Shown: positions 15,438 to 24,800, numbered from the stretch's first letter. The stretch is DNA of 64,000 nucleotides from Avichristensenella sp031550535 (GCA_031550535.1 JAVBOM010000019.1:42391-106390), one strand, 5' to 3'. The notes: a model not told the origin generated them from the letters alone. Numbers and translations are program-made.

Positions 15438-15848
15438 ATGAAGAGTTATGCATGTTTTGTTTTTTTGCTCTGTTTGTTCCTTGTAACCACAATGTGCCTT
15501 GCAGAATCCATCAATTTAGACGACCTAACGCTGCAGGAGCTTCTTTCGTTGGAAATCCGCGTGTCAATGCGTATACATGAGGAGCAGATTAAGACCGGGA
15601 AAGTTTTTGCGCAAGGGGCTTATACTGTAGGAAAAGACTTCCCGGAAGGATTTGCTCGTGTGTCGGTTATAGCTAGGAGCCAACAGGATCTTTCTACTAT
15701 AGTTATGATAGGTGGGGCACCATCTGGAACCGTCACTCACATAGTAGCGGTCTCAAAATTATACGAAGACAACTTCCTTTTTTGGTTTAAAGAAGGGCAG
15801 ACTGTTACGATTTTGGGAGATGATATTGTTGTGGCACCGTATTTATGA
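15438..15848 (+). CDS. Small secreted protein of unknown function
   Basis: The 136-residue protein has a signal peptide (FVFLLCLFLVTTMCLAES). A helical segment (DLTLQELLSLEIRVSMRIHE) is followed by a beta-rich domain beginning GAYTVGKDFPEGFARVSV, a pattern seen in many extracellular proteins of Firmicutes. The base composition is clearly richer in A+T than the surroundings, which suggests transfer. TAAGGAG precedes the ATG. A hairpin AGCTTGCC/GGCAAGCT (15853-15879) directly follows the stop. The decayed tyrS-type leader and promoter lie upstream. Confidence 0.7.
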   Translation: MKSYACFVFLLCLFLVTTMCLAESINLDDLTLQELLSLEIRVSMRIHEEQIKTGKVFAQGAYTVGKDFPEGFARVSVIARSQQDLSTIVMIGGAPSGTVTHIVAVSKLYEDNFLFWFKEGQTVTILGDDIVVAPYL

Positions 15849-15917
15849 TAGCAGCTTGCCGCGCTAGACGAGGCAAGCTTCACGAACTAGCGGTGGCGCA
15901 GGCAAGCGTACGAGGCC

Positions 15918-15953
15918 AGCGGCAAAAGCAGGTCCGTGTGACATTTTGCCGCT
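15918..15953. terminator. Stem-loop between the convergent secreted-protein gene and hisIE
   Basis: AGCGGCAAAA (15918-15927) pairs perfectly with TTTTGCCGCT (15944-15953). Read on the minus strand it lies just behind the hisIE stop and ends the his operon. Confidence 0.45.
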
Positions 15954-15966
15954 AGCCGTACCCTGA

Positions 15967-16623
15967 CTACCCCATCGTCTCCTGCTTCACCTTTTTGTCC
16001 ACCACATGACGCCCCTTCAGTTCCCGCAGGATCTCCTCCGGCGAAATGCCCATCTCGGCCATCAGCACCAGCACGTGGTACGCCAGGTCGGCGATTTCGT
16101 ACACGGTTTCCATCCGGCTGCCCTTCATCGCGCCGATGATGACCTCCGTGCACTCCTCGCCCACCTTTTTCAGGATTTTCTCCTTGCCCTTCTGGAACAG
16201 GTAGGTGGTGTAGGAGCCTTCCTTGCCCTCCGCCTTGCGGCCCTGGATCAGCGCGTACAGCGACGCGAGCGAAAACGGCCCCTGCCCCTCCTCCGCGAAG
16301 ATGGGGTTGTGGAAGCAGCTCTCCGCGCCGGTATGGCACGCGGGGCCTTTCGGTTCCACCAGCACGACGAGCGCGTCGCCGTCGCAGTCCGCTGTCACGC
16401 GGATCACTCGCTGCGTGTTGCCGCTCGTCTCGCCCTTGCGCCACAGCGCCTGGCGGGAGCGGGAGAAGAAGCACGTTTGCTTCTCGGCCAGCGTGATGGC
16501 GAGGCTCTCCCGGTTCATATACGCGACCGTGAGCACGCGGCCCGTGTCCGCGTCCTGCACCACGGCCGGGATCAGGCCGTCCTTGTCAAATTTGAGCGTG
16601 TTCAGGTCAAACGGTTCCGTCAT
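15967..16623 (-). CDS. hisIE: Bifunctional phosphoribosyl-AMP cyclohydrolase / phosphoribosyl-ATP pyrophosphatase
   Basis: The 218-residue protein fuses HisI (residues 1-110; VLTVAYMNRESLAITL, SRSRQALWRKGETSGN and the zinc/metal motif ACHTGAESCFH) to HisE (about 115-218; LYALIQGRKAEGKEGSYTTY, EECTEVIIGAMKG). It performs steps two and three of histidine synthesis. It is the last gene of the operon and overlaps hisF by 17 bases. Confidence 0.96.
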   Translation of the reverse strand: MTEPFDLNTLKFDKDGLIPAVVQDADTGRVLTVAYMNRESLAITLAEKQTCFFSRSRQALWRKGETSGNTQRVIRVTADCDGDALVVLVEPKGPACHTGAESCFHNPIFAEEGQGPFSLASLYALIQGRKAEGKEGSYTTYLFQKGKEKILKKVGEECTEVIIGAMKGSRMETVYEIADLAYHVLVLMAEMGISPEEILRELKGRHVVDKKVKQETMG

Positions 16624-17392
16624 GTTCCGCCCCTCCCGTGCGCACGAGGATGCCGCGCCCGCGCAGGTATTCCTTCAGCGCCGGGATCGTCACCTCTTTA
16701 TAATGGAAGATCGACGCCGCGAGGCCCGCGTCCACCTGGGGCAGCGCCTCAAACAGCTCGGCAAAGTGCGCCATGTTGCCCGCGCCACCGCTGGCGATGA
16801 TTGGCACGTTCACCCGGTCCGCGATGGCGGCCAGCATTTCCAGGTCAAAGCCGCTCCGCACGCCGTCGGTGTCAATGCTGTTGACGACCAATTCGCCCGC
16901 GCCGTTTTTCGCGCCCTGTTCCGCCCAGTCCAGCGCGTCGATGCCCGTGTCCTCGCGCCCGCCCTTGGCGAACAGGCGGAACTGCCCGTCCACGCGCTTG
17001 ATGTCCATGGACAGCACGACGCACTGGTCGCCGTACTTTTTCGCGGCGGCCCGGATCAGCGACGGGTCCTTGATCGCCCCGCTGTTGACGCTCACCTTGT
17101 CCGCGCCGCACTTCAGCACGCGGTCAAAGTCGTCCACCGTGTTGATGCTGCCGCCGACGGTCAAGGGGATGAACACCTCCGCCGCGACGGCGGCCAGCAC
17201 GTCCGTGAACAGCCGCCGGCCCTCGAAGCTGGCGGTGATGTCGTAAAACACCAGCTCGTCCGCGCACTGCTCGTTGTAGTACCGCGCGAGCGCAACCGGG
17301 CTGTCCACGTCCTGGATGCCGGTGAAGTTCTTCCCCTTGACGACACGCCCGTCCCGGATGTCCAGGCACGGGATGATGCGCTTGGTAATCAT
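16607..17392 (-). CDS. hisF: Imidazole glycerol phosphate synthase, cyclase subunit
   Basis: The 261-residue (beta/alpha)8 barrel starts MITKRIIPCLDIRDGRVVKG with catalytic Asp11. It carries phosphate-binding loops PLTVGGSINTVDDF and the C-terminal IIASGGAGNMAHFAEL. It pairs with HisH to make IGP and AICAR. Overlaps hisA by four bases. Confidence 0.97.
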   Translation of the reverse strand: MITKRIIPCLDIRDGRVVKGKNFTGIQDVDSPVALARYYNEQCADELVFYDITASFEGRRLFTDVLAAVAAEVFIPLTVGGSINTVDDFDRVLKCGADKVSVNSGAIKDPSLIRAAAKKYGDQCVVLSMDIKRVDGQFRLFAKGGREDTGIDALDWAEQGAKNGAGELVVNSIDTDGVRSGFDLEMLAAIADRVNVPIIASGGAGNMAHFAELFEALPQVDAGLAASIFHYKEVTIPALKEYLRGRGILVRTGGAEHDGTV

Positions 17393-18117
17393 GCGCCTTC
17401 CCCTCCTTCCGCGATGGCGATGGCCCGCGCGAGGTCGAGCCTGCCGGTATACAGCGCCTTGCCGACGATCGCGCCGTACACGCCGAGATCCCGCAGCGCG
17501 CGGATATCGTCCTCCGTGCTCACCCCGCCGGACGCGATGACGTCCAGCCCCTTGAGCACGCGAAGCGCGCGGTACGCCGCGAGGTTCGGCCCGGAAAGTT
17601 CGCCGTCGCGCGCGATGTCGGTATAGATGACCGTGCGGACGCCCAGGTCCAGCATGCGGCCGCAGAAGCCGATGGCCTCCATGCCCGTGGTCTCCAGCCA
17701 GCCGCCCACGGCCACCTTGCCGCCGCGCGCGTCCACGCCCACCGCGATTTTCTCGCCGTGCCTGTCCAGCATTGCCCGGAGGAAATCCGGATCGCGCAGC
17801 GCCGCCGTGCCGAGTATCACGCGGTTCACGCCGAGCGCGAGCGCGCTTTCCACCGATTCCGCGTCCCGCATGCCGCCGCCCGTCTGGATAAACAGCCCGC
17901 CCGCCTTTGCCAGCGCGCCCAGCGCCGCGCGGTTTTTCGGCGTGCCGTCCTTCGCGCCGTCCAGGTCCACCACGTGCAGGTGCGCCGCGCCCGCGGCCTG
18001 GAAGCCCCGCGCGGCGGCCACGGGGTCGTCGCCATAGACATCCATGCGGCTGTAGTCGCCCTGGGTGAGCCGCACCACCCGTCCGTCCTTCAGGTCAATC
18101 GCGGGAAAGATAATCAT
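17389..18117 (-). CDS. hisA: ProFAR isomerase
   Basis: The 242-residue barrel begins MIIFPAIDLKDGRVVRLTQG with catalytic Asp8. The second half-barrel has VGVDARGGKVAVGGWLETTG with the other catalytic Asp, and IASGGVSTEDDIRAL near the end. It catalyses the fourth step, feeding HisHF. It lies 16 bases behind the protease-like gene that interrupts the operon. Confidence 0.97.
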   Translation of the reverse strand: MIIFPAIDLKDGRVVRLTQGDYSRMDVYGDDPVAAARGFQAAGAAHLHVVDLDGAKDGTPKNRAALGALAKAGGLFIQTGGGMRDAESVESALALGVNRVILGTAALRDPDFLRAMLDRHGEKIAVGVDARGGKVAVGGWLETTGMEAIGFCGRMLDLGVRTVIYTDIARDGELSGPNLAAYRALRVLKGLDVIASGGVSTEDDIRALRDLGVYGAIVGKALYTGRLDLARAIAIAEGGEGA

Positions 18118-18133
18118 GGGTTCCTCCTGTCGG

Positions 18134-19396
18134 TTAGTAAGGCATACGCAGAGACTGGTCCCGTTTCAGCTTGTCCGTGGGAACGCCCTCCGCCTCCAAA
18201 AGCCGCAGGCACGCCAGGAGGGGGGATTCCCAGGGTTCGCACGCGATGTCCGGCACTGTGCCCGATTCCGCGTTGCAGGTCCCGTCCGAATTCAAGGCGT
18301 AGCCGGCGGTAAAGCGCACGAGAAGGCCGGTATTCGGCAGCGCCGCATAGCTGGGCATGATCGTGGTAATGCCGTCGCCGCCCGTGGCGGTGCCTACCAA
18401 GGTTGCCCAGCCCGTTTCCTTGCAAAACACCGCGAACTGCTCCGCCGCCGAGTACGTGCGCGGCCCGATGAGCACCCACCGCTTGGCATTGTGCTGGATT
18501 TCCGGCTCTCCAAAATCGACGTTCCAGGAGGAGAGCGAGAAGAAATCCAGCCCTGCCCTGTCCTCCGGGTGCTCGAAGATGACGCCTGCGGGCAATTCCG
18601 CAATGGGCGTCAGTGTCTGCGTAGGTGACAGGATGGGCAGGCGCTCGGCGGCCTCTTTCGTGAAAAACACGTGGTGATCAAAGGAATACGCACCGCCAAG
18701 CGGCCTGACGATGTTGAGCAGCCAGTAGTTCGTGGACCCGCCGGGGTTGCGGGAAATATCGATGATGACGTGGTCATAGCCTTTCGTTTTTTCCAGGAAC
18801 GTAGCGATTTCCTTCGCATCTTGCTCCACCGCGAAAGCGTCAAAACTCCCGAAGCGGATATAGCCGACGCGCTCATCGGGGAACAGGCGGGAGGATACCG
18901 TGGTATGTGGCTGCCCGCCGCTTGCGCGGGCTTCCGTGGCTTCGGCAAGGCGCGCGTACAGATCCGCCGTTTTTTGCCCGTAGAGTACATCAAACCAATC
19001 CTGATATATGTACGGCGATTCATACGACGTCATCGACTCCAGGACCCGATAATACTGTCTGGCATCCACCGGCCCCAGGTGTGCGAAGTAGTCAAGGTCC
19101 GCGCACGTTTGCATGATAACCCTGTAGAAACCCGAAAACCCTTCATTCGCGGCAATGCTCGCTTCCAAACGCTCGCGGCCACGCGTGCGCACCGCTTCCG
19201 TGTCAATGCCCGCCCTGCCCAGCACACCCCAATACGGATAGCACGTTTCCAGCGTATCCCAGAAAGCCTCGTAATCCGAGATGTAGTCCGCTTCGGTAAA
19301 CAGGGCGTCAACGGATTCGGCAACACCCACACACGGGGGCGGGGAGATAGCGAACGCGGCACACACGAGCAACACCAGGGGCCTTTTCCATCCCAT
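18134..19396 (-). CDS. Exported S41-family (C-terminal-processing-like) protease inside the his operon
   Basis: The 420-residue protein has a signal peptide (PLVLLVCAAFAISPPPCVGV). A helical N-terminal domain (DYEAFWDTLETCYPYWGVLG) is followed by the S41 core: VGYIRFGSFDAF, HVIIDISRNPGGSTNYWL (the usual lDLRxNpGG) and GPRTYSAAEQFAVFCKETGW, where the Ser of YSAAEQF sits at the nucleophile position, then TATGGDG. The catalytic Lys usually lies about 25 residues later and is not obvious, so activity is uncertain. It acts outside the membrane. GAGGTG precedes the ATG. It lies between hisH and hisA and seems to have its own promoters, so the downstream his genes are partly uncoupled. Confidence 0.75.
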   Translation of the reverse strand: MGWKRPLVLLVCAAFAISPPPCVGVAESVDALFTEADYISDYEAFWDTLETCYPYWGVLGRAGIDTEAVRTRGRERLEASIAANEGFSGFYRVIMQTCADLDYFAHLGPVDARQYYRVLESMTSYESPYIYQDWFDVLYGQKTADLYARLAEATEARASGGQPHTTVSSRLFPDERVGYIRFGSFDAFAVEQDAKEIATFLEKTKGYDHVIIDISRNPGGSTNYWLLNIVRPLGGAYSFDHHVFFTKEAAERLPILSPTQTLTPIAELPAGVIFEHPEDRAGLDFFSLSSWNVDFGEPEIQHNAKRWVLIGPRTYSAAEQFAVFCKETGWATLVGTATGGDGITTIMPSYAALPNTGLLVRFTAGYALNSDGTCNAESGTVPDIACEPWESPLLACLRLLEAEGVPTDKLKRDQSLRMPY

Positions 19397-19437
19397 ACGA
19401 ACACCTCGTTTCCATCAGAATGCCAGCTCTACACTCT

Positions 19438-19511
19438 ATAGTATCCTGAAAAGAGGCCGGTTTGTCAGGATGGAAACGCCGGATTGTCGGAATGCGCGCG
19501 CAAATTGTCAA
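19438..19511 (-). promoter_or_regulatory. Two promoter candidates in front of the S41 gene
   Basis: Minus strand: TTGACA (plus 19506-19511), 17 bases, GACAAT (19483-19488); and CTGACA (19463-19468), 19 bases, TACTAT (19438-19443). Either would give the S41 gene and hisA-F-IE a transcript independent of hisZ. Confidence 0.4.
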
Positions 19512-19532
19512 GCAGCGGCGCGCAACATGCGC

Positions 19533-20144
19533 TTACGCCTCCCCGAACGCCCTAAGCATGGCCAGCCCCACCGCGCCGCTCTTTTCGGGGTGAAACTGTG
19601 TGCCGCAGACGTTTCCGCGCCGCACGACGCCCGGCACCGTCACGCCGTACTCGGCGGAAGCCTTCACGGCGTCGCCCGAGCCCTTGACGTAATACGAGTG
19701 CACGTAGTACACACAGTCGCCCGGCTGGACATACCGCAGCAGTGGCTCGTCCGGGTCATGGATTTGCAGCGCGTTCCAGCCGATGTGCGGGACTTTGTAC
19801 CCTTCCGGCAGATCCCCCGCCATCGGCTCCACGCTCCCGGGAATGTACCCCAGGCCCGGCCAGTCGCCGTATTCCGCGCTGCGCCCGAACAGGAGCTGCA
19901 TGCCCAGGCAGATGCCCAGCAGCGGCGTGCCGTCCCGGACGATTTGATCCAGCACCGGCACGAGGCCCGCGTCCCGGAGCTTCGTCATCGCGTCGCCAAA
20001 CGCGCCGACACCTGGCAGGATCACCCGGTCCGCGCCGAGAAGCGCGCCTTCTTCGCCCGTCACGGCGCAGTCAAAGCCCAGATGCCGCAGCGACGCGCAC
20101 AACGAGAACAGGTTGCCGACGCCGTAGTCCACAATCGCGATCAT
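19533..20144 (-). CDS. hisH: Imidazole glycerol phosphate synthase, glutamine amidotransferase subunit
   Basis: The 203-residue class I amidotransferase starts MIAIVDYGVGNLFSLCASL. The catalytic Cys79 is in LLGICLGMQLLFG and the His/Glu pair in GTQFHPEKSGAVG. It supplies ammonia from glutamine to HisF. The ATG at 20144 overlaps the hisB stop by four bases. Confidence 0.96.
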   Translation of the reverse strand: MIAIVDYGVGNLFSLCASLRHLGFDCAVTGEEGALLGADRVILPGVGAFGDAMTKLRDAGLVPVLDQIVRDGTPLLGICLGMQLLFGRSAEYGDWPGLGYIPGSVEPMAGDLPEGYKVPHIGWNALQIHDPDEPLLRYVQPGDCVYYVHSYYVKGSGDAVKASAEYGVTVPGVVRRGNVCGTQFHPEKSGAVGLAMLRAFGEA

Positions 20145-20734
20145 AGGAGCATCCCTTTCGTGGAGGGGATTTCGCCCGCGCCCTTCGCGTCGATGGACAC
20201 CGCTTGCGCCAGCGCGCGGCCCAGCCCTTTGAACGCCGCCTCCAGGATGTGGTGCGCGTTCTCCCCGGCAAACTGCGTGAGGTGCAGCGTCAGCCCGAGG
20301 TTCCGGCACAGCCCCAGGAAGAACTCTTGCGCCAGCTCCGTGTCAAACTCGCCCACCTTCTGCGCCGTGGGCGTCAGGCCGTAGGACAGGTGGCACCGCC
20401 CGCTGATGTCCAGCGCCGCGAGCACGAGCGCCTCGTCCATCGGCAGCAGAAAGCTGCCGTACCGTGCGATGCCCCGGCCATCGCCCAGCGCCTCTTTGAA
20501 CGCCTGACCGAGCGCGATGCCGCAGTCTTCCGTGGTGTGGTGGTAGTCCACGCGCGCGTCCCCCCGGCACGTGAGTGCGAGGTCGAATCGGCCATGCCGG
20601 GCGAACAGCGTCAGCATGTGGTCCAGGAACCCGCAGCCGGTGTCGATACGCGGTTCTCCCGTGCCGTCCAGCACGAGCGTGAGTCGGATGTCCGTTTCGG
20701 CGGTTTTTCTTGTGATGGTGGCGGTACGGTTCAT
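20141..20734 (-). CDS. hisB: Imidazoleglycerol-phosphate dehydratase (monofunctional)
   Basis: The 197-residue protein has both metal-binding histidine motifs (GCGFLDHMLTLFARHG and DYHHTTEDCGIALGQAF; later ENAHHILEAAFKGL). There is no phosphatase domain, so histidinol-phosphatase must be encoded elsewhere. Overlaps hisC by ATGA. Confidence 0.96.
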   Translation of the reverse strand: MNRTATITRKTAETDIRLTLVLDGTGEPRIDTGCGFLDHMLTLFARHGRFDLALTCRGDARVDYHHTTEDCGIALGQAFKEALGDGRGIARYGSFLLPMDEALVLAALDISGRCHLSYGLTPTAQKVGEFDTELAQEFFLGLCRNLGLTLHLTQFAGENAHHILEAAFKGLGRALAQAVSIDAKGAGEIPSTKGMLL

Positions 20735-21798
20735 GAAAAGTCCTCCAAAATACTGTCCGTCGCATCCAGCAGCGCCTGCATTTGCGGCCGCGAGCCGACC
20801 GAAATGCGCACATACCCGTCGATGCGCGGCTGGTTAAAATGGCGCACGAGCACGCCCTTCGCCCGCAGCCCTTCCATGTACTGCTTGCCGCCCAATACCT
20901 TTGGCTTGGCGAACAGGAAATTCGCCTTGGAATCCGTGAGCGTGAAGCCCCGGGCGCGCAGTTCTCCGGCGGCCCAGTCCCGCGCTTCGGCCACAGCGTG
21001 CGTGCAGGACGTGAAGTACGCCTCGTCCGCCACCGCCGCCGCACCCGCGAGAAGGGACAGGCGGTTCAGGCTGTACGGGTTGAACGAGAATTTAACGCGG
21101 CGCAGGTCTGAAATCAAATCGACCGACCCCACCGCGAACCCGATGCGCGCGCCCGCGAGGTTTCTCGACTTGGAGAACGTGTGCACGATCAGCAGGTTTT
21201 CATACCGGGGCAGCAACCGCGCCGCGCTCTCGCCGCCGAAATCGACATACGCCTCATCCACCACGAGTAGCGTGTCCGGGTTGTTCCTCAGCATGCGCTC
21301 GATGTCCGCAACCGGCAGGCACAGCCCGGTCGGCGCGTTCGGGTTCGCGAGGAAGATCGTCCGGCCCGCGCGGTCGTAATCGGCGGGGATCACCCGGAAA
21401 TCCTCCGCCAGCGGAATCGTGCGCGCGGGGATACCGTACAGCTTGGCGTACACGGGGTAGAACCCGTACGTGATATCCGGGAAGCAGACGCCCGCGCCCG
21501 GCTCGCAGAACGCCTGGAAGCAAAACGCGAGAATCTCGTCCGAGCCGTTGCCCGCGATGACCTGATCCCGGCCGACGCCGTAGTGCCGCGCGATGCCCTC
21601 TTCCAGCGCCCGCGCCGACGGGTCGGAATAGAGGTTCAGGCGTTCGACCTCCGCGCGGCTTACGGCCTCGATGACCCCGGGCGCGGGCGGGAACGGGCTT
21701 TCGTTCGTGTTCAATTTCACCAGCGGGCCGCCGCGCGGCTGCTCGCCCGGCACATACGCGGCGAGGTCCTGCAGCCTTTCGATGAGAAAACGGCTCAT
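20731..21798 (-). CDS. hisC: Histidinol-phosphate aminotransferase
   Basis: The 355-residue PLP enzyme shows KLNTNESPFPPAPGV, GNGSDEILAFCFQAF, NPNAPTG, VVDEAYVDFGGES and the PLP-lysine motif TFSKSRNLAGARIG (Lys near 214). It transaminates imidazole-acetol phosphate. Its ends overlap hisD and hisB by four bases each, indicating translational coupling. Confidence 0.96.
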   Translation of the reverse strand: MSRFLIERLQDLAAYVPGEQPRGGPLVKLNTNESPFPPAPGVIEAVSRAEVERLNLYSDPSARALEEGIARHYGVGRDQVIAGNGSDEILAFCFQAFCEPGAGVCFPDITYGFYPVYAKLYGIPARTIPLAEDFRVIPADYDRAGRTIFLANPNAPTGLCLPVADIERMLRNNPDTLLVVDEAYVDFGGESAARLLPRYENLLIVHTFSKSRNLAGARIGFAVGSVDLISDLRRVKFSFNPYSLNRLSLLAGAAAVADEAYFTSCTHAVAEARDWAAGELRARGFTLTDSKANFLFAKPKVLGGKQYMEGLRAKGVLVRHFNQPRIDGYVRISVGSRPQMQALLDATDSILEDFS

Positions 21799-23084
21799 TC
21801 CCGCACCCCCTCCGGGAAGCGCAGCGCGACGCTTTGCGCGTGCGCGGTCAGCCCCTCCCGCTCGGCAAAGTCGATCACGCGGCGGGAGACCCCGGCCAGC
21901 GCGTCCCGCGTGTAGTAGATGAACGAGGACTTTTTCACGAAATCATCCACGGACAGCGGCGAGGAAAAACGGGCCGTGCCGCTTGTGGGCAGCGTGTGAT
22001 TCGGCCCGGCGAAGTAATCGCCCAGCGCCTCGGGCGCGAATTTGCCCAGGAACACGCTGCCCGCGTTCCTCACGGCGGGGAGCCAGCGGAACGGATCGTC
22101 CACGCACAGTTCCAGATGCTCCGGCGCGACCTCGTTCGCGATCATGAGCGCCTCCTCCAGGGTGTCCGCGAGGAAGATCCAGCCGTTCTGGTCGATGGAG
22201 GCGCGGCAGATGTCCGCGCGGGGCAGCAGCGCGATTTGCCGTTCAACTTCCGCTTGCACGGCCTCCGCGAGCGCGGCGCTCGTCGTCACCAGGATGGACG
22301 CGGCGAGCGTGTCGTGCTCCGCCTGGGACAGCAGATCCGCCGCGACGCACACGGGGTTTGCCGTCCCGTCCGCGACGACGAGGATCTCGCTCGGCCCCGC
22401 GATCATGTCGATATCGACCTGCCCGTACACCAGCCGCTTGGCCGCCGCGACATACGCGTTGCCCGGGCCGACGATCTTGTCCACACGCGGCACGGACGCG
22501 GTGCCGTACGCCAGTGCGGCCACGGCCTGCGCCCCGCCCGCGCGGAACACGCGCGTCACGCCCGCCACCTTCGCCGCCGCGAGCACGGCGGGGTTCACGC
22601 TGCCATCCTTACCCGGCGGCGTGGTCATGATGATCTCCGCCACGCCCGCGATTTGGGCCGGGATGGCGTCCATCAGCACGGTGCTGGGGTATGCGGCGGT
22701 TCCGCCCGGCACATACAAGCCCACCCGCGCGAGGGGGATCACGCGCTGACCGAGAACCACGCCCTCTTTTTCGGCGACGACATAGCTATTGCGGGACTGC
22801 TTGGCGTGGTACGCGCGGATGTTCTCCGCCGCCTGCCGGAGCGTCTCCATGAAATCCTCGCCCACGGCCACCACAGCCTCGTCGATGGCCGATTCCGGCA
22901 GCCGGGCGGCATCCAGCCGCACGCCGTCAAACCGCTCGGTATACGCCAGCAGCGCCGCGTCGCCTTCCCTGCGCACCGCGTCTACGATTTCCCGGGCGCG
23001 CGCGTCAATCGCCTCGTCCACCGCCGCGTCGCGCGCGACCAGCTTTCGCACCTCCGCGTCCCTGCCCCGCATGATCCGCATCAT
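21795..23084 (-). CDS. hisD: Histidinol dehydrogenase
   Basis: The 429-residue protein carries the family landmarks VPGGTAAYPSTVLM, GPGNAYVAAAKRLVYG, IAGPSEILVVADGTANP, LSQAEHDTLAASILVT (metal-site His) and EHLELCVDDP. It oxidises histidinol to histidine in two NAD-dependent steps with zinc. Overlaps hisG by four bases. Confidence 0.97.
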   Translation of the reverse strand: MMRIMRGRDAEVRKLVARDAAVDEAIDARAREIVDAVRREGDAALLAYTERFDGVRLDAARLPESAIDEAVVAVGEDFMETLRQAAENIRAYHAKQSRNSYVVAEKEGVVLGQRVIPLARVGLYVPGGTAAYPSTVLMDAIPAQIAGVAEIIMTTPPGKDGSVNPAVLAAAKVAGVTRVFRAGGAQAVAALAYGTASVPRVDKIVGPGNAYVAAAKRLVYGQVDIDMIAGPSEILVVADGTANPVCVAADLLSQAEHDTLAASILVTTSAALAEAVQAEVERQIALLPRADICRASIDQNGWIFLADTLEEALMIANEVAPEHLELCVDDPFRWLPAVRNAGSVFLGKFAPEALGDYFAGPNHTLPTSGTARFSSPLSVDDFVKKSSFIYYTRDALAGVSRRVIDFAEREGLTAHAQSVALRFPEGVRE

Positions 23085-23710
23085 TTCGCTATCTCCTCCG
23101 CCATCCGCGCCGTCAGCGCGTCGATGGTGCTCTGCTTGAATTTATAGTGGCTCTTGCCCGCGATCAGCCGCGCGCTGCTCGGCGCGATTTCTTCCATCAC
23201 CGCCAGGTTGTTCTCGCGCAGCGTCGTCCCGGTCTCCACGATATCCACGATTACGTCCGACAGCCCGAGCAGCGGCGCCAGCTCGATAGAGCCGTTCAGC
23301 CCGATCAGTTCGATGTCGCGGTTCTTCTGCTGATAGTGCCGCCGCGCGACGTTCGGGTACTTGGTCGCGACGCGGAGGGGCGCGTCCGGCCTGTCGCGGA
23401 AGTCCGTAGGTCCGGCGACCGCGAGCCGGCAGCGGCCAAAGCCAAGGTCGAGTAGCTCGTACACGTCGGGCCTTGTTTCCAGCAGCACGTCCCGCCCGAC
23501 GACGCCGATGTCCGCCGCGCCGCGCTCCACGTAGATCGCCACGTCCGAAGGCTTCACCAGGAAGTAGCGCGCGCCGTTCGCCTCGTCCTCCAGCACCAAG
23601 CGCCGGTGGTCCCCCGCGAAATCGCGGCAGCCGTAGCCCAGTTTCTCAAAGAGCGCGTAGACCTTGTCGCCCAGGCGGCCCTTGGGGAGCGCGATGCTAA
23701 GCATGGGCAT
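23081..23710 (-). CDS. hisG: ATP phosphoribosyltransferase, short catalytic subunit
   Basis: The 209-residue protein lacks the C-terminal regulatory ACT-like domain and therefore needs HisZ. It begins MLSIALPKGRLGDKVYALFE after MP and has VEAGIV-type segment IVDIVETGTTLRENNLAVME (PRPP-binding). It makes the committed step of the pathway. Overlaps hisZ by 14 bases. Confidence 0.96.
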   Translation of the reverse strand: MPMLSIALPKGRLGDKVYALFEKLGYGCRDFAGDHRRLVLEDEANGARYFLVKPSDVAIYVERGAADIGVVGRDVLLETRPDVYELLDLGFGRCRLAVAGPTDFRDRPDAPLRVATKYPNVARRHYQQKNRDIELIGLNGSIELAPLLGLSDVIVDIVETGTTLRENNLAVMEEIAPSSARLIAGKSHYKFKQSTIDALTARMAEEIAK

Positions 23711-24800
23711 TCACCTCCACGATTCGCTTCCATGTCAGCCCTTCGGGCAGCGCGGTACCGGCCCAGACGCGCTCCCCGGCCGCCGTCGCGTCGCGCACAG
23801 TCTGTGCGACGGCCACCGGATCTGCGTCCGGCGCGTAGAGCACGACGGTTTCGACAGCCGTATCCGCCTCGGCGCTGAGGAAGCGGGCCAGCTCGTCAAA
23901 GTACAGCGCGAAGCCCATCGCGGAGACGCCGGGCTTGCCCATGCGCCGGAGCAGCGGATCATACCGGCCGCCGCTGAGCACCGCGCCCGGCACGCCGTCG
24001 ATGTAGCCGCGCATCATGAGGCCACTGTAATACTGCGCGTCGCTGGTGATGGAGAAGTCCAGCCGCAGCGGGGACGCCTGGCCGAGCGCCGCCATGGTCC
24101 GCGCCAGCGCGCGCAGCTCGTCGATGGCCGTGGTCATCTCGGCCCCTGTCGCGAGCATGGCCGCGCGCTCCAGCGTCTCCGAAAGAGGGCCGGAGAGCCG
24201 TGCCACGGCTTGCAGCCGCCCGATGTCCGCCTCCGAGAGGCTTCCTTTGGCAATGTCCCGGATCGCGTGAGCGTTCTTAGCCTCGATGCAGCGGCGGATG
24301 GCGCGCCGCTCGGGTTCGCCGACCGGCAAACCGGCGAGCAGCCCGCCGATGAAGCCGGTGTGCGACAAATCGAGCACCGCGTCCGGCGAGATGAGCAGCA
24401 GGCTCCGCACAGCGAGGGACACGAGCTCCACGCTGGTGTGCGGCGTGCCGTCGCCGATGAGCTCCACGCCCACCTGGAATGTCTCCTGGAATTCCGTTCC
24501 GCGCCGGGCAGGGCGATAGACGGGTTCCGTGTAGTAGAGCCGCTCCGTGCCGGTGGCATCCCCTCTGACCTTTCGGGCAATGCTCAGCGTGACATCCGGG
24601 CGCAGGGCCATCAGCCGTCCGCCCAGGCCGGAAAAGGTGAGGATCTGGCCGCCGCCCAGGAAGTCGCGGTATTCGGCGTAGAAGTCGTACTCTTCAAAGC
24701 GGCTCATGCGGAACTTCTTGTAGCCGTATTGCTCATACAGCGCGCGGAGCGCGAGGGTGACGTGCTCGTCGCGGCGCAGGAGGGTATGGATTGAGTGCAT
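23697..24800 (-). CDS. hisZ: ATP phosphoribosyltransferase regulatory subunit
   Basis: The 367-residue protein is a HisRS-like paralog: motif 2-like GGQILTFSGLGGRLMALRPD, TLSIARKVRG, YYTEPVYR, FQETFQVGVELIG, and motif 3-like GAVLSGGRYDPLLRRMG. It lacks the anticodon-binding domain. It activates the short HisG and confers histidine feedback. The ATG at 24800 follows AAGGACGG. It is the first gene of the operon behind a good promoter. Confidence 0.93.
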   Translation of the reverse strand: MHSIHTLLRRDEHVTLALRALYEQYGYKKFRMSRFEEYDFYAEYRDFLGGGQILTFSGLGGRLMALRPDVTLSIARKVRGDATGTERLYYTEPVYRPARRGTEFQETFQVGVELIGDGTPHTSVELVSLAVRSLLLISPDAVLDLSHTGFIGGLLAGLPVGEPERRAIRRCIEAKNAHAIRDIAKGSLSEADIGRLQAVARLSGPLSETLERAAMLATGAEMTTAIDELRALARTMAALGQASPLRLDFSITSDAQYYSGLMMRGYIDGVPGAVLSGGRYDPLLRRMGKPGVSAMGFALYFDELARFLSAEADTAVETVVLYAPDADPVAVAQTVRDATAAGERVWAGTALPEGLTWKRIVEVNAHA

